From positions 1-38,715 of the forward strand of contig JAUIDD010000021.1 in the NCBI GenBank assembly GCA_030429175.1: DNA of 38,715 nt. Direction: 5' to 3'. This stretch comes from Gammaproteobacteria bacterium. Its GTDB lineage: Bacteria; Pseudomonadota; Gammaproteobacteria; Coxiellales; Coxiellaceae. Positions 1 through 8,120 of the stretch are shown piece by piece. Made by a program: the position numbers and the translations under genes. Position 1 is the first letter of the stretch; every line of letters begins with the position of its first letter. The notes beneath the pieces are model-generated. The model saw only the letters and a list, made by a program, of their open reading frames with translations. It had not been told where the DNA came from and did no database searches.

Positions 1-150
1 GGTGTCAGCTATAGTTTGTGAAATTGATGAAGAGTGGCAAACTGGTAATGCTTATATTGCCATTGATAACGAATCATAAATTGGGAAGGATGAATTTTGG
101 AATTTACAGAATAAATGTTGCTTTATCGCTCAAATATATCACATCATCTA
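1..150 (+). mobile_element. Possible IS1-type transposase remnant and repeat copy 1
   Basis: Reading from base 2, the sequence gives CEIDEEW followed by NAYIAIDNES and then a stop. This loosely resembles the start of the catalytic part of IS1-type InsB proteins, in which a CEIDE(x)W motif is followed by a stretch about an everyday activity of the recombinase fold (AID-E). The frame is broken after about 27 codons. Bases 44-130 recur with about seven mismatches at 20783-20869. The right edge of this block runs into the 3' end of a different transposase fragment on the opposite strand, so it is a junction between two wrecked elements. The IS1 assignment is weak; the repeat itself is directly visible. 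Confidence 0.35.
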
Positions 151-376
151 AAATTAAAACACCATCAGATTGCCGGTGTTGCAAAATTGTTGATTTCATA
201 TAACGCCATAAGTCTTTTGATGTGAAATTATTGAACCGTAAGAAGCGTGTAACTTTATTGTGTCTGATTTCTCTTGAAAGCATATCAGACAACCCTGTTG
301 CAGTTGCATATTTATTCTGGTAAATCAAATAGTCAGTATAAATATCTAAGCATGTCTTTGCTCATTAAAAATTCCT
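104..376 (-). pseudogene. Transposase N-terminal remnant (IS4/IS701-like), frameshifted and 3'-truncated
   Basis: On the minus strand an AGGAGG ribosome-binding site precedes an ATG near 370, giving MSKDMLRYLY and then TGA. Shifting by one base continues with TDYLIYQNKYATATGLSDML and later VTRFL, SKDLW and DGVLILDD. This pattern (NKYATATGLS, RFL, SKDLW, hydrophobic-LDD) is characteristic of the N-terminus of IS4/IS701-type DDE transposases, where the last aspartate is the first catalytic residue. The family normally continues for roughly 250-300 more residues, but the reading frame ends at 104. The gene therefore has a frameshift near codon 10 and has lost most of its 3' part. It cannot encode an active transposase. 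Confidence 0.6.
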
Positions 377-686
377 CCTGCTAATTTTTAACAAGATGAT
401 TTTAATGAAATTTAGCTACTCTGCAACTGGGCGTGCGTAAGGTGAGTAAATGAGAGAGGCCAAGGATGGCCGAGTGGTGCAGTGAGTTTTACAACTGGTA
501 TAGTTAATAATTCTTGATTGGCAGCTTAGCATTAATATGAAGGTAGACTTTTTCATTGATACACTACCTAACATGCGAGGACACTCATGACATTAGAGAC
601 TAGAGAATTGTGAGCTTGATTTTTTCATGATTATATTGTTTACTCTAATAAGTATATTCCTTGAACAAACATTAGGATGGTTTTAA
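377..686. other. Intergenic region without a recognisable gene
   Basis: No supported reading frame is present. The bases at 464-478 (ggatggccgagtggt) resemble the D-arm start of a class II tRNA (Ser/Leu), but there is no anticodon arm, T-arm or matching acceptor, so it is at most a tRNA scar. The AT-rich stretch at 600-680 presumably carries the promoter of the downstream outer-membrane gene; no convincing -35/-10 pair is visible. Confidence 0.4.
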
Positions 687-1469
687 ATGAGGATTAAATT
701 TCAATTGCTTTCTAAGTTCTCTTGCTTTTTTTTACTTATATTTTCAGCTAGATTATTTGCTGGCGGTCCGGATATCGCATCAGGGGATAGTGCTGCATTG
801 TGGACAGGTTTTTATATGGGTGGTAATTCTGGTTATAGTTGGGGGAAGGCTAATGAATCAATTAGCTTCAAGGGTAATTGGCTTACAGATGGTACTCAAG
901 ATGATGTTTTTTTAACACCATTTGCTGAGAGGTCACTTAAAGTTAATGGCTATACAGGAGGCGTTCAGGCTGGTTATAACTATCAAATCAAGCAATGGGT
1001 ACCGGGTATTGCCGCAGACATTGATTATGTTGAGTTAGACAAAAGTTATTCTAGTGGTGCCGTTACGAATCCTGCTTCAGCAAATATATATGTTATCGAT
1101 TCTTCTTTTAAGGCAAATTGGTTATTAACACTTCGGCCAAGATTGGGTTACAGTTTTAAGTGGTTTCTTCCTTATGTGTCTGGTGGTCTGGCAGCAGGCT
1201 ATGAAAAATATTCACAGACGATTACTCAGCAAAATATTGCCTTTAGTGAAAGAGGTGTTCTTTCAAATATGGCAATAGGCTGGACAGTTGGTGCAGGTGC
1301 AAATCTTGCTTTGGCCAGACATTGGCAGTTGATGGCGGAATATTTATATATTCATATTAACTCTAATTCTACTAATAGCGTCGGGTCTGTTACTACTTAC
1401 AATGCAACACACTCAGTACAATTAAATACAAATATTGTTCGCGGTGGTATTAATTACGTATTTAAATGA
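687..1469 (+). CDS. Outer-membrane beta-barrel protein (Omp25/Omp31-like porin family)
   Basis: This 260-residue protein starts with a signal peptide (basic MRIKFQLLSK, then a hydrophobic stretch ending LFAG near residue 26), so it is exported. The mature part opens with WTGFYMGGNSGYSWG, typical of 8-stranded OmpA/Omp25-like barrels. It continues with alternating polar and aromatic strands such as GGVQAGYNYQ, LRPRLGYSF, PYVSGGLAAGY and GWTVGAGANLAL, and ends in a strand finishing in a C-terminal phenylalanine-lysine (INYVFK). An AGGA ribosome-binding site lies 9-12 bases before the ATG. No enzymatic function is implied; relatives are abundant surface antigens. It stands alone, between a transposase remnant and a MITE-like element. 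The specific role is unknown; the barrel assignment is fairly secure. Confidence 0.82.
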   Translation: MRIKFQLLSKFSCFFLLIFSARLFAGGPDIASGDSAALWTGFYMGGNSGYSWGKANESISFKGNWLTDGTQDDVFLTPFAERSLKVNGYTGGVQAGYNYQIKQWVPGIAADIDYVELDKSYSSGAVTNPASANIYVIDSSFKANWLLTLRPRLGYSFKWFLPYVSGGLAAGYEKYSQTITQQNIAFSERGVLSNMAIGWTVGAGANLALARHWQLMAEYLYIHINSNSTNSVGSVTTYNATHSVQLNTNIVRGGINYVFK

Positions 1470-1610
1470 TAAAAATTTATTACGCAGCCAGGCATTTATT
1501 ATGTAACCTATTAAATGACAGCTCATGCATGTTCGTTGGTATATTTCATTCTAGGTTGTTACATTGATTTTTCAGAGCGAATAGTAGTCTATAAATTGAT
1601 TCAGGTAAAT

Positions 1611-1871
1611 AACCTCAATTCTGGATAACTGTTCAATTTAAGCGTCGACTAACCCTCTGTTTCTTCGTTAAAAACCATTAAAAATGGCGTTACGTAGCTT
1701 TGGCTACGCGCCTTATTTTTAATGTCTTTTGCCTCGAAACAAATGGCAATTCTCGCTTAAAATGCACCAACCATTCTTAACAGTGCTATATATAAAGAAG
1801 ATTCTAAAGTTTTTACCTATTAAACCATTAGCTACTGTTGTTGTTTTGAACATTTATCCAGAATTGAGGTT
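1611..1871. mobile_element. MITE-like element with 18-bp perfect terminal inverted repeats
   Basis: Bases 1611-1628 (aacctcaattctggataa) are the exact reverse complement of 1854-1871. Pairing continues inward for about eight more bases with one mismatch (TGTTCAA on each side). The 261-bp interior has no reading frame. It contains a second palindrome: cgtagc at 1693-1698 pairs with gctacg at 1703-1708, and imperfect complementarity extends outward (for example cattaaaaat against atttttaatg, and tttaagcg against cgcttaaa). Short, non-coding, with long terminal repeats and a folded interior is the layout of a non-autonomous transposable element. No target-site duplication is obvious, and no second copy is in this window. 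Confidence 0.65.
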
Positions 1872-1881
1872 AAATACGTAA

Positions 1882-1900
1882 AAAATGCGGGATAAGCATA
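1882..1900 (+). repeat. 19-nt direct repeat, copy 1 (left of helicase gene)
   Basis: The bases aaaatgcgggataagcata match 7159-7177 in the same orientation with a single mismatch. The two copies enclose the giant helicase gene. They could be a shared mobile-element end; see the finding on this. Confidence 0.6.
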
Positions 1901-1983
1901 ATAATCATCAAGTTGGCAAAAAATAGCAATCAGCTGATCCGTATCCATCTCAATATAATGCAAAACAAAAAGTGGATGTTCTA

Positions 1984-4900
1984 CTATAGGCTGGTACCTG
2001 GTTTTTTACGTAATAAAGCCTCCTCTGTGAGTTTCGGCGTCCTTGGAGAGTTCTCAAAAAACAAAGGAGCACGAAATTGTCTTAACGGTTGGGAAGTTAA
2101 ATGGGCTGGTGAATACGTGGGTGCAGACCCCAAGTCTATACTTTTTGGGTCATACCCGAGGTCCATTGCTAGGCGCTTATAGGCCTCACCTTCTTCTTCA
2201 CCTACTTCTAATCCATAATTATAGTAAGCAGGGACATAACCCATACGAGCAAGAGACTTAAGTTCTTCAATAGGACACCTTCCTACATCTTCAAATTTAA
2301 GGTATAAACACCAAACATTCATCTGGCGAAACATTGGTGTAGCGTTATCCAGTTTATCTGCAAAAAAATCAAAAAGAGTAACAGTCAGTATTTTTGCGCG
2401 CTCATTATATTTACCTTCCATCGCAATTTGCCACAGGTGATTGTAATAATGATTATTCCCAACAGAATAATAACGAGTAAACAGCTCAAATAACGGCTTA
2501 ACATTTAGATTATCTTTTTCTTTATGAGGAAGGTTTTTAAGATAGTGAAACATCATCCCAACATAGCTAGTGAATTTTTGGAGCGTGATCGTTGGGTCGA
2601 ATAGTCCAAGCAAAAACTGAGGGTGTTTAAATAATGCAACTACATTTTCGATGGAAGTAAAGTGTTCTAATAAATTTTCGAAAAAGGTATCATGCTCTAG
2701 CACGCCTTGATAGGCTGTTTGGCCTGTTTCATCTATGTCATTAAAAAACTTCACAAGCAATTCATCATTATTATAGTTTAACAATAGTTTTATAGCAGAA
2801 ATTTTACGCTTGTGGCTTTCCCAATTTATTTCAGAATTATACTCCTTACAATCCTTTACGTATGTTTCACGATCCTCTATTGTAAAAAGTGGATCATCAG
2901 GTAGTTTACCCGTCCAGCGCTCAGCCTTTTGAGGAGGGGGAGGTGTATGTTTTAGAAAGGTTGGTAAGCCTGAAGAAGAAAAATTCATATTTACACGAAT
3001 GTCATTAAAAATCGAAAAAATATGTTGCTGAAAGTTATCTGCGGGGCGGGAAAGGAGTGTGTTTGAAAAATGATAAAAACCCGAATCATATGCGTTGATT
3101 ATAATCCCTTGAGACATTCTGTTCCTTTGAGAGCATATACATTTCACTATAAAAACTAATAGATGATCTAGTGGAGTTATGCTTCTTTTGCGTATTGTTT
3201 TTGAGGGTATATGGCGTGGAAATAATTTGTTCTGAGCGGCCAAGAAGATATCTGAAAATAAATCAAAGTCCCTGGTTAAAAAGAGTATAGATAATGCTTT
3301 TTGTGCTACTGTCCAATTATCGTTTTTCACTACGAATTCAAGCAATGATTTAAAGTTGTTATTAGAGGCGTTGCTCTTTTGCTTTTGTTTAGAGCCTTTT
3401 TTATTTTTTGACGAGCCAGTTTTTGTTATTGCCGCTATTGGTGCTTTTAATGGAGCTAGCTCTGCTAGGGGTTCGTTTAGTGCTTCACTCGGCTCACAAT
3501 CATTAGCTAAAAAATGCCAGAAAGCATACAATAAACCTTTTTCACCAGACTTTCTGCAAAGTTCCGCAACTTCTGAATAAGCATCCTTCACCCCAAGCAA
3601 CGCTGCCTTAAAAAAATACTTATTCGCCTCGTGTGAGAGGTTGTATTTCTCTAACTCTTTTGCATAATAGAGATTAGTTTTAGGGAAAAAATAAGTTAAC
3701 TTATGCAGTATGGCTAAGCCATGTTTGACTTGATTTATATTTTTCAAAAGACAGTCTTTTGTCCAATTGTAGATTTCAAACAAATCTTCTTTTTCATACC
3801 AAGATGTTAGTTTAGTTTTTGCTTCTTCTTCTGTCATGTTGTTAAAAATAAAATGAAAATTTGAATGGTTAGGTGTGCCATACCTTAAATAATATCTAAT
3901 GAAAAGTTCTTTATTTTGTTTTAAAAGGTCAATAGTTTCATCCAATTTTTTCTGTGGCATAGATACTATAGAACCTGGCTGAGTTAATGTTAGAGTTTCG
4001 GAAAATTTTAAAAATAAAGAATTTCTTATGCTCAATAACGCATGAGCCTCATTATTGCTTTTATCGTTAATATAGGGAGTCAAAAGAAAATCTGGGTTGC
4101 CTGCCTTAAAAAAACTACAAAATAATTTTTCATACTTATCTAGCATTTCATTAAATGAAGGGGATAATGACATGATATCTCCAATAGAAACGCCTTCATA
4201 TTTTACTGAGGGCAATACAAGTTTTTTTGCAAGGATTTTGAATAATTGTCTTACATCATTGACCAGTTCAAATAGTACGTCACAATTTTTAATCAACTCC
4301 CAAAAAGGAGTTAAATCAGCTGACGTTGATTCAAGCAAGTACCAAAACTGGTTCTGATTCAAAAGAAGTTGTAGGGTGATATAGTTTTTATTAAGAGAGG
4401 AGAGTGTATGAGGGTCAGTGAGTTGAGTACACAGCTCACTAAATCCTGGTTCAGCTTGGTTGCTTAATAGAAAATGTTCAAACATGCAGGAATATGGTTG
4501 AAATTTTTCGTCACTATTAAAAAAAATAGCACATAAAACTTTATTATCTATTTCTTTTCTTTGGCTATAAATAAATTCGATAATTTTTTTTGCATTTTCT
4601 TTAACAGGGCCATTACATGCATAATTAAATGTTATTTTTTGTTGTAGTTGTGAAGCATTTTTTGATTCTAAGTGAAGAGATTTAACTTTACTTCCCTTAA
4701 TTTCCAAGACGGTGTCTGTAGTATTTTGTTCAAGAACCTGTCTCTTGAAAGAAGCAAAGCTGCCAAGATCATATCCTGAATTTTCAAAAATTTCTTGGGC
4801 TCGAGTCTCATTCTTATCTAATATGAAACGTGCAACTATTTTTTCTATGCGCATTTTATCATCAACATTTAAAACATATCGGTCGCTAATAGATTCTTGT

Positions 4901-6750
4901 GGTGTTATATCCAAGGGAGCTGTTTCCGTGGCTGCTTTTATTATATCATTACAAATTAATGCTGTTTTTGCGTGAGTAGCCTGTCTTTTTTGTTTCTTTG
5001 TAAGTTCCGCTTGTGCTTTGGTGTTTGCTATTAAATACAAACTTTTCATCGTTCGTGTTGCTGCAATATATACTTCGTGAAGTGCCCTTAAGGCATGTTC
5101 TTCTTTAGTGAGCTTCCCGGTTTCTTTGGGTCGATTATTTTTTTCTTCTCCATCATTTATTAATGCTGTGTAGTGGCTATCTTCTATTCTATTAAGCACA
5201 TCTGCGACATTATATAAAACAATAGAATCAAATTCGAGACCGAGTATTTCATGAGGTAGAAACACAAATTGGGTATTGAATTCTTCTTGTGCTTTTTCGA
5301 GATCATCTTTCGTAAAAACAATAATGGCTATTTTTGCTATAGCTTCAGGACTTCTAATGAGTGCTTTTAATTTATCACAATCTTCCAAGCTATCGAGCCA
5401 CTCTACAGCTCCTTCGGCTCCAAGAGCCGACTCAAAGCTATCCTGTTGATAGCGTGTCACCCGTCCCTCTAAAGTTAATCTTTGCAGTCTTAATAAGCGA
5501 TTTACAAAAGCTGCAATTTTACTTGGTACACGGTGGGATTTATCAAGAACTACTTTGTGTATCTTTCCTATTGGGCCAAAAGTGATTAAGTCATCTAGAG
5601 TTTGCTGCTCATCACCCGCCCAAATACAAGGGAAGTGTTTGGACAACTCATGACTTAGTAATGATGGCGTCTCCTGGGCTTCATCAATCGCAAAATATGA
5701 GACTTTTAGGTTTTCTAGATCTAATGCTGTTAAATTCAGATCAATCCCTACAGGACTTATTGTAGACAGATATTTTTTATATTTTTCATGTAAAGATAAC
5801 GCTAATTCTCGGAATTCATCATTTTTTTCAAAGTAGCTGGTTCGCTCGCCTAAATCTAGATATTCACTTGTATCATAAAGTTGAATTAACTTTAATTCAT
5901 GATAGATAATTCGTGCAGGTTGTTTGTGTTTTTTAAAAAAGGTCTGTTGCTTTTCGCTTAATTTCATCCTTTTTAACGCATTACTTAACCAGCTAGCAAA
6001 TGTTGTTTGGTCGCAAAGCTGGTAGGCAACACCTATATGCTGATAAATTTGGCGCACTAAATCATCAACTGTAAGAAACAAGACATCACTGGGCTTGAAA
6101 TTATGATCAGCTGCAGCATCATGCCATTTTTGCTTCATGTCCGCAGCGAGTGCGTGTGGTGCAAGATACACAACGGGGCTATCTTCGTCATTCCGTTTCA
6201 ACACTGATGTATCAGTTTGTCGCTTATCAAGTAATTGCTTCAGTATATCAAACATCACAACCGTTTTTCCTGCGCCGGCAGAGCCTATAATCCAGGCTGG
6301 AAGTGGAACAAGGCGTGCTTGTTCTTGTACATCTGTTAACTCTAAAACTTGTTTGCCATAAATTACCAAAGGGCTAATGCCTATGATATTTTCAACCGGA
6401 TGCGCTAAAGCTTCCCCGTCATCAGTTTGCTTAGTGAGTTTATACGTAACCTCTTTATTTTGATGCTGCGCTATGCTTTTTTTATAGCACTTATAAGCCA
6501 TTTGGTTGATGAACCGTTCGTATTTGTCATGTTCTGCTGCACTAAAATCACTTAGTACATATAAGTTATTTTCATAGATACCAGCAATGATTCGTGCGCC
6601 ATTATTAATTTTCAAGGAGTAAATTGTCCCAGACTTTTCTCTTTTCTTTTCTAAATCAACACGTTGATAATCTGCTTCAAGTAGCGATTTAAGAACGTTA
6701 GGATACTTTTCTAAAATATGATCAGGATCAACAATACCGTTAAAATACAC
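1984..6750 (-). CDS. Giant UvrD-like superfamily 1 helicase with Sel1/TPR-like C-terminus
   Basis: The protein has about 1,588 residues from a GTG at 6750; that start is preferred because GGGGGTGA lies directly before it. A TTG at 6783 would add 11 residues. Numbering below is from the TTG. Residues 36-100 (LKINNGARIIAG, NNLYVLSDF) resemble a RelE/ParE-like fold. The helicase core follows: Walker A GSAGAGKT at 167-174, motif II IDEAQE at 366-371, motif III WAGDEQQTLDD at 388-398, SHRVPSKIAAF at 416-426, LGLEFDSIVLY at 514-524 and VYIAATRT at 571-578, matching UvrD motifs Ia to VI. The remaining 950 residues are helical with Sel1-like stretches (near 1036-1094 and 1501-1539) and a Lys/Ser/Asn-rich linker near 1120-1145. 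It probably couples ATP hydrolysis on nucleic acid to a protein-binding scaffold. The helicase-plus-TPR layout recalls animal TRANK1. It is a lone gene flanked by repeats; defence, effector or repair roles are all possible. Confidence 0.8.
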   Translation of the reverse strand: MYFNGIVDPDHILEKYPNVLKSLLEADYQRVDLEKKREKSGTIYSLKINNGARIIAGIYENNLYVLSDFSAAEHDKYERFINQMAYKCYKKSIAQHQNKEVTYKLTKQTDDGEALAHPVENIIGISPLVIYGKQVLELTDVQEQARLVPLPAWIIGSAGAGKTVVMFDILKQLLDKRQTDTSVLKRNDEDSPVVYLAPHALAADMKQKWHDAAADHNFKPSDVLFLTVDDLVRQIYQHIGVAYQLCDQTTFASWLSNALKRMKLSEKQQTFFKKHKQPARIIYHELKLIQLYDTSEYLDLGERTSYFEKNDEFRELALSLHEKYKKYLSTISPVGIDLNLTALDLENLKVSYFAIDEAQETPSLLSHELSKHFPCIWAGDEQQTLDDLITFGPIGKIHKVVLDKSHRVPSKIAAFVNRLLRLQRLTLEGRVTRYQQDSFESALGAEGAVEWLDSLEDCDKLKALIRSPEAIAKIAIIVFTKDDLEKAQEEFNTQFVFLPHEILGLEFDSIVLYNVADVLNRIEDSHYTALINDGEEKNNRPKETGKLTKEEHALRALHEVYIAATRTMKSLYLIANTKAQAELTKKQKRQATHAKTALICNDIIKAATETAPLDITPQESISDRYVLNVDDKMRIEKIVARFILDKNETRAQEIFENSGYDLGSFASFKRQVLEQNTTDTVLEIKGSKVKSLHLESKNASQLQQKITFNYACNGPVKENAKKIIEFIYSQRKEIDNKVLCAIFFNSDEKFQPYSCMFEHFLLSNQAEPGFSELCTQLTDPHTLSSLNKNYITLQLLLNQNQFWYLLESTSADLTPFWELIKNCDVLFELVNDVRQLFKILAKKLVLPSVKYEGVSIGDIMSLSPSFNEMLDKYEKLFCSFFKAGNPDFLLTPYINDKSNNEAHALLSIRNSLFLKFSETLTLTQPGSIVSMPQKKLDETIDLLKQNKELFIRYYLRYGTPNHSNFHFIFNNMTEEEAKTKLTSWYEKEDLFEIYNWTKDCLLKNINQVKHGLAILHKLTYFFPKTNLYYAKELEKYNLSHEANKYFFKAALLGVKDAYSEVAELCRKSGEKGLLYAFWHFLANDCEPSEALNEPLAELAPLKAPIAAITKTGSSKNKKGSKQKQKSNASNNNFKSLLEFVVKNDNWTVAQKALSILFLTRDFDLFSDIFLAAQNKLFPRHIPSKTIRKRSITPLDHLLVFIVKCICSQRNRMSQGIIINAYDSGFYHFSNTLLSRPADNFQQHIFSIFNDIRVNMNFSSSGLPTFLKHTPPPPQKAERWTGKLPDDPLFTIEDRETYVKDCKEYNSEINWESHKRKISAIKLLLNYNNDELLVKFFNDIDETGQTAYQGVLEHDTFFENLLEHFTSIENVVALFKHPQFLLGLFDPTITLQKFTSYVGMMFHYLKNLPHKEKDNLNVKPLFELFTRYYSVGNNHYYNHLWQIAMEGKYNERAKILTVTLFDFFADKLDNATPMFRQMNVWCLYLKFEDVGRCPIEELKSLARMGYVPAYYNYGLEVGEEEGEAYKRLAMDLGYDPKSIDLGSAPTYSPAHLTSQPLRQFRAPLFFENSPRTPKLTEEALLRKKPGTSL

Positions 6751-6769
6751 TTCACCCCCCCCTTTTTTT
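6747..6769 (-). promoter_or_regulatory. Homopolymer C8-T7 tract forming the helicase ribosome-binding site
   Basis: On the plus strand eight C (6755-6762) are followed by seven T (6763-6769). On the minus strand this reads A7-G8-TGAA-GTG, so the G run is the Shine-Dalgarno sequence for the GTG start at 6750. If the upstream TTG at 6783 is used, the run instead lies inside the coding sequence. Length changes in the run would alter translation efficiency in the first case and the reading frame in the second. Confidence 0.5.
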
Positions 6770-6783
6770 ATCTGATTACACAA

Positions 6784-7069
6784 AACGCCTCTAAGATTGG
6801 CGTAATTATAAATCTACACAGTCAAAATGTACATAACTTTTTTTCGTACAAGACAAGAAGAAGGAGGTTTGCACTTCAAGTGCAACCTCGTGTTAAATAG
6901 TGTTTAATAACTACACTCTAAAAGGTATTACTAATCAAACTATTTCCTGACTTGTGCCATTTTCAATAAAAATTGAAACGTCTAAAAAAATCAGAGAAGG
7001 AGCAACGAGTTAAGAATTTTCAGGATGCATCAGTAACTATTCAGCCCTACGGGCTGAACTTTGATCAGG
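6784..7069. other. Intergenic region with one hairpin
   Basis: No gene is recognised. Bases 6864-6889 form a stem (gaggtt, bulge, gcac; loop ttcaa; gtgc, aacctc). There is no T-run on either strand, so this is not a standard terminator. A second small hairpin at 7041-7057 (tcagccc/gggctga) lies just upstream of the IS66 remnant. Confidence 0.4.
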
Positions 7070-7159
7070 CGGCAGTTACTTGCTGCATTAACAGCAAAGG
7101 TAAAAGAGCTGGAAGATCGTCTCGCTAAAAATAGTAATAACAGCAGTAAGCCACCATAA
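7070..7159 (+). pseudogene. IS66-type transposase N-terminal stub
   Basis: Thirty codons read RQLLAALTAKVKELEDRL followed by AKNSNNSSKPP and a stop at 7157-7159. A coiled coil ending in (L/K)NSxNSSKPPSSDG is the signature of the N-terminal zone of IS66-family TnpC transposases. Here the sequence stops exactly where SSDG would follow, and the next bases are the 19-nt repeat at 7159-7177. Everything downstream, including the catalytic DDE domain, is missing, so this is a truncated remnant. The junction suggests that another element or a deletion cut the gene at this point. Confidence 0.6.
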
Positions 7160-7177
7160 AAATACGGGATAAGCATA
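7159..7177 (+). repeat. 19-nt direct repeat, copy 2 (right of helicase gene)
   Basis: The bases aaaatacgggataagcata match 1882-1900 with one mismatch, in the same orientation. This copy begins at the stop codon of the IS66 stub, so it marks a recombination or insertion junction. Confidence 0.6.
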
Positions 7178-7353
7178 ACATTGAGTACATTTTGATGCGC
7201 AGCTATGTCGTGTATGTGTCAGGTTCTGCTATAAATTAATACGCTATTACTCCCTTTTTGTATTAAAAAAATAGCAACGATTTTTTATTGACTATGACGT
7301 AACGTTATACCTTAAAATGCCTAACTCTGTCGTAGATTAGGTTGTTTATTACC

Positions 7354-8109
7354 ATGATTGAATTTTATAGTATATCCCAATTTAGCGGGCTCACGGGCAC
7401 TACAAAAAGAACACTGCAATACTATGATGATATTGGTTTGCTAAAGCCGATGAAGTCAGATAATGGCTATCGAAAATATACTAATAACGATTTATTAACG
7501 CTTCAGCAAATATTGACACTTAAGTACTTAGGTCTCTCAGTTTCAAAAATTAAAAAACTACTTGAACAAGACAAGCGGGAAGTTGAGCATGTTTTAGAAA
7601 CTCAAGTGCAGTCTTTAAAAAGTAGAGCGCGCGTATTGATGAAAACAGCCAACTTGCTTGAAGATATTCTTTTGTTAAAGAAATATGCTGAGCAACTTGA
7701 TTGGTCTCTAATTGCTGGTGCAATTAGAGCTCTACACTCTGATAGTGAAGAGGAATGGTTTCAGAAATTTTATACTGAGCAAGAACTCGCACACTTATAT
7801 AGTATTTGGCGTGGCTTTTCAGATAACGAAGTGGCAGATTATGTGGCCGCTTATTCAGCGCTGGTTGATACCATTAAAGCGAATTTACAGTTATCTCCAT
7901 GTCATTCACTTAGCCAGTCAATAGCTTTTAAATTCTATGACATGGCGAAGGAATGTTATGGTTCTGTTCCAGGTTTGATGAAGAAAATATTGATTACTTA
8001 TCGTGTAGGAATGCTTGCAACAGATTTTATTCCTTTATTAGAGGGGAAGGCTTTTAAATATTTGGTTGAATCACTTGCAGAGGCAAAAAAAATACAGGAA
8101 TTTTGTTAG
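7354..8109 (+). CDS. MerR-family transcriptional regulator with TipAS-like domain
   Basis: This is a 251-residue protein from ATG 7354. An in-frame TTG at 7342 is less likely because the AGG of the ribosome-binding site abuts it. Residues 4-70 are a MerR winged helix: YSISQFSGLTGTTKRTLQYY, then DDIGLLKP, NGYRKYTNNDL and a LKYLGLSVSKIKKLL helix. A coiled coil follows (about 70-110). The last 120 residues are helical with YTEQELAHLYS and a spaced aromatic pattern like the TipAS/antibiotic-recognition domain of TipA-type regulators. MerR proteins remodel suboptimal promoters on ligand binding. The 3' end is 11 bases before the glycosyltransferase start, so the two are one operon. The ligand is unknown; drug binding is inference from the domain. 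Confidence 0.83.
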   Translation: MIEFYSISQFSGLTGTTKRTLQYYDDIGLLKPMKSDNGYRKYTNNDLLTLQQILTLKYLGLSVSKIKKLLEQDKREVEHVLETQVQSLKSRARVLMKTANLLEDILLLKKYAEQLDWSLIAGAIRALHSDSEEEWFQKFYTEQELAHLYSIWRGFSDNEVADYVAAYSALVDTIKANLQLSPCHSLSQSIAFKFYDMAKECYGSVPGLMKKILITYRVGMLATDFIPLLEGKAFKYLVESLAEAKKIQEFC

Positions 8110-8120
8110 GAGGTTTATTC

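Noticed and set aside
464-478. Sequence like a class II tRNA D-arm
   Set aside because: No anticodon stem, T-arm or acceptor pairing follows, so it is not a tRNA gene.
1913-2182. Plus-strand frame of 89 codons overlapping the helicase 3' end
   Set aside because: It is antisense to the end of a long real gene, with no ribosome-binding site or family signal.
6864-6889. Hairpin resembling a terminator or an IS30-type end
   Set aside because: No T-run on either strand and no transposase remnant next to it; the IS30 likeness is only a short motif.
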